A stretch of 64,000 nt of DNA from Salinigranum rubrum. GTDB lineage: Archaea > Halobacteriota > Halobacteria > Halobacteriales > Haloferacaceae. The first letter of the stretch is position 1; every line of letters starts with the position of its first letter. Made by a program: the position numbers and the translations under genes. Location of the stretch: the NCBI RefSeq assembly GCF_002906575.1, contig NZ_CP026312.1, positions 1-64,000 of the forward strand, given 5' to 3'. Below are positions 16,602 through 25,165 of the stretch, piece after piece. The notes beneath the pieces were generated by a model. That model did not search any database. It was not told the DNA's origin and saw only the letters and a program-made list of their open reading frames with translations.

Positions 16602-17715
16602 TGGTCTCATCCTCCCGGCGCGAGTGGCCGATGATCGGTTGCTCGCGAACAACACGCTCTGCTTCGTCGTAGTCGTGCTCTCTCCCGTTCCAGAAGTCCA
16701 TGTTCAGGACGAACAGTTCGACCGTACAGAGCCGACGAGCAGACCAGCCGGACGCCTGCTGGATGAACTCGGCGCGAACATCGTTGACGCGGCTGTCCAG
16801 CTTCTCGAACATCTGGGCGCGGCGCTCGACATCGGTGAGGTTCTCACGGCGGGTGACGAACGGGTTGAACAGGAACCCGATGACGGGGAACTGCGTCAGC
16901 TTCTCGGCCGGTGTCCCCTCGTCCCGGAATCGGTCGTAGACTTCGAGTGGCGTGACCTCGACGCCGATGTAGTAGCGCACCTGCTGGATACCCCGGTCGC
17001 GCATCTCCTTCGGACGCGTCTCGCGGTACTCCTCGAGTAGTTCGCGAAAGATCGGATTCGCCTTGACGTCCTCGTCGGTGAGGCGGTCTTCGATGTTCTC
17101 CGTGATTTGTTCCACCGGAAATGATCGGGTTGTGGCGTGGAGTTTGAGCTTCGAGTCGAGTTCCTTGTTAGCAAATTCTTCTCCGGCGTCCTGGAGTTGC
17201 GCCCAGTCGTCGGACATCGCGAAGTCCATGTTTGCCGGGTCGATCTCGATGAACGCCTCCATCGCGCCATCCTCGCGTTGGATGGCACCAGCGCCGGGCC
17301 ACGCTCGCTTGACGTTCGTGAGGTCCTGCGTTCGTTCGTCGGGCTTGAATGGCGTGTAGTTCGCGAGGCCGCCCTCGTTCCGCGCTGTCTCGTTCGTGCT
17401 GCTGTCGGCCTCGTCGGGCGCACTGAACGTCATCTGGGGGCGTTTGAAGTAGCGATAGACGTCTTTCGTCCACGTCCAGGCGTTCAGATGGGTCGGGGAG
17501 ACATAGATGACGGCGACGCCAAAGCCGAGCCCGCCAGCGATGAACGGGAGGGCAAGCGACTCGATCCCGGTGAGGCCAGCGATGAACAGGCCGATGATCG
17601 GGAAGGCGATGAGCACGCCGACGTCTCCCTCCTCGATGTTGAGGTAGGGAATGCGACTCTCTTCGCCGAACTGGTCCATGATGCGCCGTGCGGCTGCGTC
17701 TTGATCTGCTGACAT
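16594..17715 (-). CDS. PrgI/VirB3-like membrane protein of T4SS
   Basis: 373 residues. Two adjacent membrane segments near the N-terminus (VGVLIAFPIIGLFIAGLTG and LALPFIAGGLGFGVAVIYV) are followed by a large cytosolic part of about 280 residues without cysteine. The layout, and its place immediately before a VirB4-like ATPase, fit the PrgI/VirB3 class, here extended by a long soluble domain as in the SCO6880-type proteins of Gram-positive systems. It probably ties the ATPase to the membrane channel. The start at 17715 is 2 bases after the previous gene. Class assignment is mainly from topology and context. Confidence 0.7.
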   Translation of the reverse strand: MSADQDAAARRIMDQFGEESRIPYLNIEEGDVGVLIAFPIIGLFIAGLTGIESLALPFIAGGLGFGVAVIYVSPTHLNAWTWTKDVYRYFKRPQMTFSAPDEADSSTNETARNEGGLANYTPFKPDERTQDLTNVKRAWPGAGAIQREDGAMEAFIEIDPANMDFAMSDDWAQLQDAGEEFANKELDSKLKLHATTRSFPVEQITENIEDRLTDEDVKANPIFRELLEEYRETRPKEMRDRGIQQVRYYIGVEVTPLEVYDRFRDEGTPAEKLTQFPVIGFLFNPFVTRRENLTDVERRAQMFEKLDSRVNDVRAEFIQQASGWSARRLCTVELFVLNMDFWNGREHDYDEAERVVREQPIIGHSRREDETNA

Positions 17716-17717
17716 TG

Positions 17718-18833
17718 TTAGTGGATTCCTCGATCAAACTCCATCCCGCGTTCGTCACTCGTCGCATCCGCAGTGGCTCCGCTCGGATCGTTCTCGGTTC
17801 GGCGGTACGATGGAGTTCCACCATTCTCGCTACCGTGGCCTCCACGAGCAGCTGCTTTCTGGGCGACGGCATGACCAGCAGCGGCTTTTGGCCCCCACCG
17901 CGCTGCGGTCGTCGCGACGCCAGCGCCGCCGACGTACGCGCCAGCAGCGACACCGCCAATAAGGGCCGCCCCTTTCGTTGCTCCGCCCACGACCTTGGCG
18001 GTCAGTGGAGTTGCGTACTTGAACGTCTTCCACGTGAGGTAAAGCGCAATCAGGGGTAGCGACGCAGCTACTAGGTACTTCAGAAATGAGCTGTTAGGGG
18101 TGAGAGCTCCTTCCGAGTAGAGTAGATCATATCCTTTGAACACGACTGCTGCTGGAAGCGGAAGAACTGCGAGAGGCACAAATCGTTTGGAAAACCCCAT
18201 AGCGATGTCAGAAAGAACCGGGATATTTCCGTAAGCGAGGGCGAACGCAATCGGCATCCCATACACATAGACGTAGAGGAGAACCTCTCGAATGTAGTAC
18301 AGTGCTTCAAGCGCCCACATCGAGAGACCACCTATAACAGCAAACAGAAGGCTGAGTCCCGGGTTAGTCAACGACTCCTTGAGGAAGTTTAGCATCGCAT
18401 CACCCAGCGAGCTTAGACTCGGCATGAGGGCGATTGTGAATCCGTCAACCAAGTAGAGCCCCAGAACGCTCATCCAGTACCAACTGATGATGAGAAACGC
18501 TCCAATCCACGCGGTCTTCTTTGTCCGTCTTGCCTCATATGCACTCCCGACATTGAAAATGCGAATTGTATGTCGACCTTGGACGGACATCACCAGAAGA
18601 AGCAGTGAAATCAGCATTATCTCACCACCGACCAAGGCATCGCGGATTGCTGGCCAGGCCCCGTTTGTTGGGGCACCGAAGACAAACGCTCCCTCTGTTT
18701 CAGGCGTAGGTGTTCCGAACATCTCCGCTGTGAGGGTCTCATAACCGGTGTTCAGCCCCTCCATGAAGAGGCTAATCACCCAATCGACGACATCTTTGAA
18801 TCCCTCTAAGACGACATCAATTAGGTCAACCAT
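17718..18833 (-). CDS. VirB6/TrbL-like multipass channel protein
   Basis: 371 residues with about six to seven membrane segments between residues 70 and 300 (for example MLISLLLLVMSV, WIGAFLIISWYWMSVLGLYLV, LLFAVIGGLSMWAL, YLVAASLPLIALYLTW) and a Gly/Ala-rich cytosolic tail. This is the VirB6/TrbL layout, the polytopic core of the inner-membrane channel of type IV secretion. The middle of the gene is clearly AT-richer than its ends (about 18,080-18,700), which may mark a recombined segment. It lies within the conjugation operon with 2-base spacing on each side. Confidence 0.75.
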   Translation of the reverse strand: MVDLIDVVLEGFKDVVDWVISLFMEGLNTGYETLTAEMFGTPTPETEGAFVFGAPTNGAWPAIRDALVGGEIMLISLLLLVMSVQGRHTIRIFNVGSAYEARRTKKTAWIGAFLIISWYWMSVLGLYLVDGFTIALMPSLSSLGDAMLNFLKESLTNPGLSLLFAVIGGLSMWALEALYYIREVLLYVYVYGMPIAFALAYGNIPVLSDIAMGFSKRFVPLAVLPLPAAVVFKGYDLLYSEGALTPNSSFLKYLVAASLPLIALYLTWKTFKYATPLTAKVVGGATKGAALIGGVAAGAYVGGAGVATTAARWGPKAAAGHAVAQKAAARGGHGSENGGTPSYRRTENDPSGATADATSDERGMEFDRGIH

Positions 18834-18835
18834 AG

Positions 18836-19690
18836 CTATGTCTCACGAATTGTGATATCACAGTTATCGAACTGTTCTGATGCGGAGTACTGAATGTTAT
18901 ATGGCTTAGAGATCCTATCTGCTCCAACTTGTGTTTCCAAAATGAGGTCGAACTCACCAGACTGCTCTTCGCTCTTACACGATGTTCCCTCTCCTCGAAG
19001 AAAAGCAAACGGCGATCGGTAGCTGTACAGGGTAAGCTGCTCCCCAGGTTCTATGACTACCGCATCGATCTCTGAATCTGTTTCAGGATCGTAAATTCCA
19101 CTTACATCGTCGTTATCGGCGTAATTCGTCCCTTCTTCATCCGAGGGATATGGGACGTCTCCGATGAAGAGCAGTTTCGTAATTGCATCTGGGCCGCTTC
19201 CCTGATTCTCGACCGTCACGAATGCTTCTTCCGCAATTTTGTCGCTCGAACTATCCCACATCTTGTCCGGCTGATTCCTCCCGATTCCCATCTCTACAAT
19301 ACTGAGATTCGGTTGGATGGACAGGGAAGTCTCGACCACAGTCTCCTCACCCTTCAGGGCGATCACTCGGTACTCTCCGGGCGCATACGCAGTTCCGATC
19401 TCGAACGAGACCTGTTGGGCTCCTGTGGCCACGTCGCGCTTTCCGAACAGCTCTCCGTTCGGCTGGATGAGATTGACCTGGTCGATGTCGGCCTCTTCGG
19501 AGACCTCGACGACGAGTGTCGTTCCCTCTACGGCGATGCGCGTGAGCGGCCCTTGACTCACTGGGGAGGTGGTACCGTCACTAGGCGTTCCGGAACTTCC
19601 ATCGTTGTTCAGACAGCCAGCGACGCTCGCGAGCGCAGCGCCTGCGACTGTTCGGAGGACGTTTCGGCGACTGATCTGTGGGTGATTCAT
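18836..19690 (-). CDS. Tat-exported lipoprotein of the conjugation operon
   Basis: 284 residues. A Tat signal (ISRRNVLRTVAGAALAS) ends in the lipobox AGC at Cys26, so the protein is anchored on the outer surface. A Ser/Thr-rich linker follows, then a beta-rich region resembling an Ig-like domain (residues 50-130) and a second domain with a Cys pair. Its place between the VirB6-like gene and another exported protein suggests an extracellular part of the transfer apparatus or an adhesin for mating contact. I recognise no specific family. Confidence 0.7.
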   Translation of the reverse strand: MNHPQISRRNVLRTVAGAALASVAGCLNNDGSSGTPSDGTTSPVSQGPLTRIAVEGTTLVVEVSEEADIDQVNLIQPNGELFGKRDVATGAQQVSFEIGTAYAPGEYRVIALKGEETVVETSLSIQPNLSIVEMGIGRNQPDKMWDSSSDKIAEEAFVTVENQGSGPDAITKLLFIGDVPYPSDEEGTNYADNDDVSGIYDPETDSEIDAVVIEPGEQLTLYSYRSPFAFLRGEGTSCKSEEQSGEFDLILETQVGADRISKPYNIQYSASEQFDNCDITIRET

Positions 19691-19699
19691 TGTTATGGG

Positions 19700-21436
19700 C
19701 TATGGATTCCGTTGGAAGAGGTCTTCTGGACCCAGCATTCGAAGGAGACGGTGTCCGGCGTAGAACATCACGAAGAATGGGATGAGCTGCCAACCGACCT
19801 CGAAAATGAACGCGAACCAGCCGTCGATGGTTCCGAGTGGATGCCACCGAGCAGTTGCCGTGTCACTCACGTAGGCCGGGTTGTGACCGAGCCACGAGCC
19901 GGGGTGATACCGCGCCGTGTAGATCCCTGGCTCAGCAATGGTCACGAGAGCCACCCCGGATGCGTTGGTCTCGACACGCTGATTCGCGATGGTGATGTAC
20001 CCGTCTCGGGGACTTCTACCGATGGGATACCGCCGGTCGCTGTCGCTCAGTGCAATCGGAGCGCCCGTCTGGTTGTCCCGAAGCTCGACCCTGAGCGTGG
20101 CCTGGCTCTCGTTCTGCTGGATGACCGTGACGCTCAGATTGCTGCGGCGAAGCTGCCGCTCGGAACCGGCGTCGGGTTCGACGATAGACGCGTTCACACT
20201 GCGGACGATGCCCGCGACGTGGAGTGCCTCTTTGTCGACGTTCTCGCCACGGACGGCGACACCGTACGTCGTCTCGTAGGACTGGTTGACGACCTCGATG
20301 TTGACGTTCTCGCCGATGGTCCCCAGCGGAGAGGGCCATTCCGTGCCCCAGGTATCGATGATTTCCGGGCCGTCGCGAACGGGTTCTGCACGTGGTCCGA
20401 TTCGGGACGGATACGCGTGGACGTACACGGGGATCGCATCGGATTCGACTTCGGCGCTGTCGGTTCGGCTCGACCTGACGAGCGTGTCCCAGTTGGTGTT
20501 GCGGGCGGTGTAGAACCGCCAGACACCGCGTACGCTCGCGTTCCCCTCGTCGGTGAGCGTGTAGCCTTGCCACGGCCGAGACTGGAAGATGGCAACGCCA
20601 GCATCGCCGTTGGGGTACTCGGCGTAGTAGGGGTACGCAGAGAGGTCGTAGATCTCGACATCGATCGAGTCCGAGACGTTTCGCGTCTCCTCACGGTAGA
20701 CGACGTCGACGTCGGTGCTGTTCCCCACGTTTGTCCGTATCGTCTTCTTCAACCGGACGTGGATCTCTGCCTCAAGCGTGAGGGTTGCGCTCCAGTCCTC
20801 ATCGATCTGGTAGTCGATGGCCGGCGTGTGCGATCCATCGGTCCTCGCGATGGTTTCCCTGTCTTTCTGCAGCCGAACTTCCTCAATCTCGTGGTTCGTA
20901 AGCGACCACTCGACAGTTCTGTTCCCCGAGGAGCTCCCGTTTGGAACACGGACGCGGTAATCGACGAACCCGCGCATCGTCCCATTCGGTGCGATGTAGA
21001 GCGGGGTTTCGCCGGACTCGAGGTGGCCCCGCGTCGACGGCTGAACCGCGAATACGGTTGCGTGGGCGTCCGCGATGAACACGCCATCTTCGAGCGACGC
21101 GTGGGGCGGATGAACGGACATATCCGAGTCACCGGCGTCGAGGTCCTCGAAATCGTTTCGGGTCCACGTTGCGGCAGTCGCGGGCGGCCGCTTGAACGTA
21201 ATATCCGTCCCATTCGCGAGCTGGTGGATAGCCGTCCGCTCGTCACCGTAGCGCTGGCGGTACTCCTCTTGACTGATGTAGTCATCCGCATCGCGAGACC
21301 AGAGGGTCGCGGATTCGTTCTCAGAGAGCCCATTTCCTTCCGTACCCGGCCGTGGCGGGCTTGCCGTGACGATACCCGTGACTAGACTCGTCACGAACAG
21401 GACGGCCATGAGCACGGAGAGCTCTCGTTGTTCCAT
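19700..21436 (-). CDS. Exported membrane-anchored protein of the conjugation operon
   Basis: 578 residues from ATG 21436 (a TTG 12 bases upstream is possible but has no ribosome site). An N-terminal signal (VLMAVLFVTSLVTGIVTASP) and a C-terminal membrane segment (FIFEVGWQLIPFFVMFYAG) flank a large extracellular part with many Asn-X-Ser/Thr sites and Ig-like stretches. The topology is that of a surface protein held by its C-terminus. In haloarchaeal transfer operons a large surface protein often sits here; it may act in mating-pair contact. No named domain recognised. Confidence 0.7.
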   Translation of the reverse strand: MEQRELSVLMAVLFVTSLVTGIVTASPPRPGTEGNGLSENESATLWSRDADDYISQEEYRQRYGDERTAIHQLANGTDITFKRPPATAATWTRNDFEDLDAGDSDMSVHPPHASLEDGVFIADAHATVFAVQPSTRGHLESGETPLYIAPNGTMRGFVDYRVRVPNGSSSGNRTVEWSLTNHEIEEVRLQKDRETIARTDGSHTPAIDYQIDEDWSATLTLEAEIHVRLKKTIRTNVGNSTDVDVVYREETRNVSDSIDVEIYDLSAYPYYAEYPNGDAGVAIFQSRPWQGYTLTDEGNASVRGVWRFYTARNTNWDTLVRSSRTDSAEVESDAIPVYVHAYPSRIGPRAEPVRDGPEIIDTWGTEWPSPLGTIGENVNIEVVNQSYETTYGVAVRGENVDKEALHVAGIVRSVNASIVEPDAGSERQLRRSNLSVTVIQQNESQATLRVELRDNQTGAPIALSDSDRRYPIGRSPRDGYITIANQRVETNASGVALVTIAEPGIYTARYHPGSWLGHNPAYVSDTATARWHPLGTIDGWFAFIFEVGWQLIPFFVMFYAGHRLLRMLGPEDLFQRNP

Positions 21437-21466
21437 AGGGGCTCGCAACGGGGATTGTGAAGTGGC

Positions 21467-21889
21467 TTACCAGGGGACGAGATCAACACACTGCGCCAGC
21501 GGGAGACCCATCATCGACCCGGCAACCGTGTACAGCGGGCCAAGGACGACGAGGACGACCGTGGACTTCATCGCCGAGCGCTTGTGGCGCTTGAGTCCCT
21601 TCTTTTGCTCTGGCGTGATGGTGAACATCTCGATGAGGGAGTCAGCCTGCCAGACCACGGCAAGGCCGACGATGCCGAGTCCAGTGGTGAGCTGGAAGAA
21701 CCCCTCGATCATGCTGGGGAGGTTATCCGCACTACAGACGGCGTTTGTCTGTGCGGCGGCTGGGTCCACAGCGAACAGGCTCAGGAGGACGACAGTGAGC
21801 GCGGCCTGCCTGGTGACTCTGTTCGTCGCCGTCGGCTGGCTGTCGGCGCGATTCGGAGCTGTCTCGGAAGTGGTACTATCCTGTGACAT
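21467..21889 (-). CDS. VirB2/pilin-like small membrane protein
   Basis: 140 residues. A signal-like segment (ALTVVLLSLFAVDPAAAQ) is followed by a short extracellular Cys-containing stretch and two further membrane helices (TTGLGIVGLAVVW and STVVLVVLGPLYTVAGSM) joined by a basic cytosolic loop (KKGLKRHKRSAMK). A cleaved signal plus two helices and a basic loop is the layout of VirB2/TrbC pilins. Position near the front of the operon supports this. Assignment is by topology, not sequence identity. Confidence 0.65.
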   Translation of the reverse strand: MSQDSTTSETAPNRADSQPTATNRVTRQAALTVVLLSLFAVDPAAAQTNAVCSADNLPSMIEGFFQLTTGLGIVGLAVVWQADSLIEMFTITPEQKKGLKRHKRSAMKSTVVLVVLGPLYTVAGSMMGLPLAQCVDLVPW

Positions 21890-21895
21890 AGCGAG

Positions 21896-22150
21896 TTATT
21901 CCTCTGCGTCTGCGTCTTCGACGAGTGCCTTCAGATCGACGTACCGATTGGTCTCGTCAACGATTTCGTCTTTCGTGTAGCCCTGCTCGCGGGCCCGTTC
22001 GAAGAGGTCACGAAGCTCGTTCGGGTCAACATCGCGGATCTCCATTTCCTCGCGGAGAGCGCGGCGATAGAGGGCCGAAGCGTTGATGTGCTCGTTCCAC
22101 TTCAGGTACAGGTCATCGATGTCTTCGATGGTGACTGCACGAGTTATCAT
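21896..22150 (-). CDS. Small RHH-like protein, first gene of transfer operon
   Basis: 84 residues, acidic and helical. The stretch NEHINASALYRRALREEM resembles the helix-turn region of ribbon-helix-helix proteins (compare CcdA-type INASELFRQALREE), preceded by a possible beta strand (AVTIEDIDDLYLKW). As the first gene of the conjugation operon it could be an autoregulator or a relaxosome accessory protein that binds near oriT. Both ideas are inferred. It lies 6 bases before the pilin-like gene. Its upstream region holds the second bipartite palindrome. Confidence 0.6.
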   Translation of the reverse strand: MITRAVTIEDIDDLYLKWNEHINASALYRRALREEMEIRDVDPNELRDLFERAREQGYTKDEIVDETNRYVDLKALVEDADAEE

Positions 22151-22204
22151 GTGTGCGAGTTGGGGTATGCACCGACTGGGTTACGGCACATATTGGCTGA
22201 ATAT

Positions 22205-22235
22205 TTGAGTGTGAAATAAATATTTTCTGGTCAAC
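22205..22235 (-). promoter_or_regulatory. Candidate promoter of the conjugation operon
   Basis: On the minus strand AAAATATTTATTTCAC lies about 70 bases upstream of the first gene of the operon and is the only strong TATA-like element in reach. The transcript would carry a leader of roughly 40 bases. Confidence 0.4.
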
Positions 22236-22299
22236 GAGATTGTTGCTAATTAGAGCTGGAATGGTCATCTCAATCAGAAGAATCCATCAGCGTGTTGTC

Positions 22300-22344
22300 A
22301 TTAACCAACAATGGTGACATCGCGGCCACATCGTTGGTTAACAC
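22300..22344. repeat. Bipartite palindrome, copy 2
   Basis: ATTAACCAACAA at 22300-22311 and GTTGGTTAACAC at 22333-22344, with 21 bases between the blocks, exactly as at 6717-6761. The spacer sequence differs. It lies about 150-195 bases upstream of the conjugation operon. A TATA-like CACTATATAG follows on the plus strand (22342-22351), pointing away from the operon into a gene-free gap. Confidence 0.85.
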
Positions 22345-22515
22345 TATATAGAGGCATTTCCGTCGATCCTGTTCGATATTCTCGATTTCTGCATCATTAG
22401 CTGTGGTTACGGAATTAGTCACAGACCGAGAGTGATTAACAAGGATACTAGCCTCTACATCTTTGCGGGAATTTGACAGCTCCCATGCTGGGTCGGCAAT
22501 CGATTGGAGCAGTAC
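22345..22515. other. Gene-free gap beside the second palindrome
   Basis: AT-rich sequence with no open frame. If the plus-strand TATA-like element at 22342-22351 is used, an untranslated RNA would start near 22375 and run toward the minus-strand gene at 22516. No structure strong enough to name an RNA class was seen. Confidence 0.35.
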
Positions 22516-22905
22516 TCACTCGGGAGGGTACTCCTCTCGAATCTCCTGGAGGCATTCGCCGACGAAGCGATGGAGTTGACTCGCTGCCTCGGGATCGAGG
22601 CTGACGAGTGCGCCCGATGTCTCGTCGTGGAAGAACTGCATGACGACGCCCTCATCAAAACACTGGACCGTACAGTTCAACGTACCGAGGTTGTACAACC
22701 CTTCTTGATTAGATTTGGCGAAGCTTCCCCATCGGAGTTCCTCGACGATCTCCTCGATCTGATCTTCAGCATATTTCGTTTGGATGTCGTCTCGCAGATA
22801 CAGTATCTCGTACGAGTCCTGTGTGTAGTGGCCGACGGCTCGCAGATAGTCCCCTGCTCTCTCTTCGAGGAAGCCAGCCAGATCACGAGTGAGGGGACGG
22901 GACAT
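22516..22905 (-). CDS. DUF7522-like haloarchaeal protein, copy 1
   Basis: 129 residues, acidic, cytosolic. The pattern ADYLRAVGHYTQDSYEILYLRDD-like, then EDQIEEIVEELRW, LNCTVQCFDEGVVMQFFHD and QLHRFVGECL recurs closely in the gene at 23430-23819, so the two are paralogs. They correspond to a small haloarchaeal family (DUF7522 as I recall). Members often occur near signalling or archaellum-related genes, but no activity is known. The start at 22905 is the only reasonable Met. Confidence 0.7.
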   Translation of the reverse strand: MSRPLTRDLAGFLEERAGDYLRAVGHYTQDSYEILYLRDDIQTKYAEDQIEEIVEELRWGSFAKSNQEGLYNLGTLNCTVQCFDEGVVMQFFHDETSGALVSLDPEAASQLHRFVGECLQEIREEYPPE

Positions 22906-23073
22906 CGTGACGACTCACTACCGGTACAATCCCTCTCGTGCAACAAAAAACCGCCCCCTACTTCGCTCCCCGTCTCCCCAGCTATCCTGTTTGTCCCCAA
23001 GCTTTCGCAATAACATCCATTACGTTCACCTCGTTCTCCAAAGACTAAACAAGTGACACACACCACGTCGGGT

Positions 23074-23400
23074 ATGGGCAAACCGCATAGCCTGACTCGG
23101 TCGAACGTCGAACGAATCGTCCCGAGACGAATCGGTGTCTATCGCCTCTATAATTCCCGTGGTGGCCCAGTTCGCTACGTCGGATCGACGGAGTCGCTTC
23201 GTCAGCGACTCACCCACTGGGCAAGCACGAGCTCCTACAGCCACTTCGCGTACGAATTCGAGGAGAGCATCGAACAGGCGTACAAGCGGGAGGCAGCACT
23301 CTATCACCACTATGGCGGCAAACAGAACCTCGACAATGAGAAGCATCCGCCTCGGCCTACTCAACGCGTAAAATGTCCGTCGTGTAGCCTTCACGACTAG
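23074..23400 (+). CDS. GIY-YIG domain protein with zinc-knuckle-like end
   Basis: 108 residues from ATG 23074; an earlier Met at 23053 adds only 7 residues. GIY-YIG motifs: GVYRLY (residues 21-26) and VRYVGST (33-39), Arg44 in SLRQRL, Glu73 in YKREAALYHHYG and Asn85. These are the core residues of GIY-YIG nucleases. A C-terminal CPSC pair (Cys101, Cys104) might bind zinc or pair with another subunit. Stand-alone GIY-YIG proteins can act in DNA repair or on invading DNA; the role here is open. It lies between two DUF7522-like genes on the opposite strand. Confidence 0.8.
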   Translation: MGKPHSLTRSNVERIVPRRIGVYRLYNSRGGPVRYVGSTESLRQRLTHWASTSSYSHFAYEFEESIEQAYKREAALYHHYGGKQNLDNEKHPPRPTQRVKCPSCSLHD

Positions 23401-23429
23401 CTGCTAGGATTGAGATGTCTCTGCACAGC

Positions 23430-23819
23430 TCAGCCCGATGGAGCATTGCCGTGTAACTGGTCAAGACAATCGTCGGTGATCGAGTAGAGTTCTGGGACTG
23501 CCTCGGGGTCGACAGCGACGGCCACGCCCGACAGCTCGCCCAGTGGGAAGTGCATCTCGACGGCGTCGTCAAAACACCGAACGATCGAGTTGAGGTTGCC
23601 GTGGGCATAGAGCGTCTCCTGCTGGAACCGTCCCCAGGTTTCGAAAAAGAGATCCTGGAAGATTTGCTCGATTTGCTCGTCCGTGTACTGCTCGGTGACA
23701 TCGTCTCTGGCATACAGGATCTCTCGCTCGTTTTCCTCATAGTAGGCGACACTCCGCAACTGCGGCCCGAGTTCGTGCTGCAGGAACGTGACCAACTCCT
23801 GCGCGCTGGCACGTGACAT
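23430..23819 (-). CDS. DUF7522-like haloarchaeal protein, copy 2
   Basis: 129 residues from the ATG at 23819 (the upstream extension is not haloarchaeal in composition). It shares the layout of the 22516-22905 protein: EENEREILYARDDV, DEQIEQIFQDLFF, LNSIVRCFDDAVEMHF and the Asp/Pro-rich VAVDPEAVPEL. Identity is moderate, so the duplication is old or the copies were acquired separately. Function unknown. Confidence 0.7.
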   Translation of the reverse strand: MSRASAQELVTFLQHELGPQLRSVAYYEENEREILYARDDVTEQYTDEQIEQIFQDLFFETWGRFQQETLYAHGNLNSIVRCFDDAVEMHFPLGELSGVAVAVDPEAVPELYSITDDCLDQLHGNAPSG

Positions 23820-24011
23820 TTCTCGGTGATTCTCCCGTACAGTACATAATGGTCCCGACCGTCCTAGATCTCGTTCGTGGCCGCCTCTACTGAGCGTTGA
23901 AGGATTTCTTATATAGGGTGCGGACACTGGACCGACATACTCGGTTGGGTATCTATCACAAGGTTCATACTACCGGCTGGTAACTCATCGCACAATACGG
24001 AGGGCACGCGG

Positions 24012-24650
24012 ATGGGAACAACGGAGGATGGACACACTAGGGAACAACCTGAATCACTTTCCGAACAGATTGGATCCTCGTCGAATGCCCTGCTCTGTGG
24101 GCCAGCAACGAGTGACGTCGACACGATGGTCTGTCGAACGCTTCTCACCGGCCCATATGACAGAGAGTCGAACGTATTGCATGTCGAGTTTACCCGGTCG
24201 CTCGACGAGTGCGGGCGGGTTGGGGAGGAGACAGTTCAACCAGCACGGATGAAGATCGTCAAAGTGGGCGACATGATACGGTCGGTGGCCACGCAAGCCA
24301 CATCTGTGGGAACGCAGTCATCCGAGTCTCTCATCGAGACGGTCCACGATCCGGCTGATCTCACCGCGTTGGGGGTCGCAGTAACGCGCATCCTCGACTC
24401 GTGGCAGGAGACCGATCAGCAGACTATCGTGTGCTTTCACTCGGTGACTGCATTGCTCGACCACGTCGACTGCTATCTCGCTTTCCGGTTTCTGCACGTC
24501 CTCACGAGTCGCATCGAGACTGCAGGCGCAGTTGCGCATTATCATCTCGATCCGACAGCCCACGATGACCAGACCGTGACGACAATCATACAGTTGTTTG
24601 ATACTGTCGCCGAATTCGACGACGGCGACTGGACCGTCAGAACGCGGTAG
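24012..24650 (+). CDS. DUF7504-like (RecA/KaiC-superfamily-like) protein
   Basis: 212 residues. NALLCGPATSDVDTMVCRTLL sits where a P-loop would be but lacks the GKT/S residues; QQTIVCFHSVTALLDHVDCYLAFRFLHVLTSRI matches the Walker-B-side helix of KaiC/RecA-like folds. This combination is typical of DUF7504, a haloarchaeal family of inactive RecA-like proteins often linked to signal transduction. It probably binds a partner rather than hydrolysing ATP. Single gene; upstream region 23900-24010 is its promoter area. Confidence 0.7.
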   Translation: MGTTEDGHTREQPESLSEQIGSSSNALLCGPATSDVDTMVCRTLLTGPYDRESNVLHVEFTRSLDECGRVGEETVQPARMKIVKVGDMIRSVATQATSVGTQSSESLIETVHDPADLTALGVAVTRILDSWQETDQQTIVCFHSVTALLDHVDCYLAFRFLHVLTSRIETAGAVAHYHLDPTAHDDQTVTTIIQLFDTVAEFDDGDWTVRTR

Positions 24651-24729
24651 CCTTCAATGGGTGGCATCCATCCCTGCCACCAGAGAGCTGACTCGTTGTC
24701 ACGAGTCGCCGGCACGACGAGAGGTTCGG

Positions 24730-24954
24730 TTAGTCCGGTCTGATCGACCTCGATTGGTCGTCCAGATTCGCGCCACACTCCCAACAATCACCGTGAGTAC
24801 CGGCATTCGGGGCACCACACTCCGCACAGACGTGAGTCGGGACGTTCGTGTCGAGTCGATGCTCGGTCGACCCACAGTCCGGGCACTGGCCAGCGTCCTC
24901 TGGGAGGGGGTGCTCATAGCGACGACAGTTTGGGGACGTGCAATAGCGAACCAT
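24730..24954 (-). CDS. Double zinc-ribbon protein
   Basis: 74 residues from ATG 24954. Cys pairs: YCTSPNC, QCPDCG, VCAECG and DCWECG, forming two zinc ribbons with little else. Such small proteins often bind DNA, RNA or a protein partner; no specific role can be assigned. Haloarchaeal accessory regions carry many of them. Confidence 0.65.
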   Translation of the reverse strand: MVRYCTSPNCRRYEHPLPEDAGQCPDCGSTEHRLDTNVPTHVCAECGAPNAGTHGDCWECGANLDDQSRSIRPD

Positions 24955-25165
24955 CGATGGTGCCTTCGAACAGAGACGGGATAACATTATGGGAAGTTGA
25001 TAGAATCCCTCAGTGACGAGTGCCTTTCCGAGATGAACGAATGTCTCTGTCGATCACGAATGAGTAGCGATTTCGACAGACCTCGTCACGAGCCCTGACG
25101 ACGGTGGCCAATCCGAGTCGATTAGAAACTCGCGATCACCCGCCCCATTTTGCTCGGTTCGTGTC

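Noticed and set aside
19313-21385. 690-residue open frame, plus strand
   Set aside because: Antisense to two exported proteins; composition (Val, Arg, Asp rich) is that of an antisense shadow.
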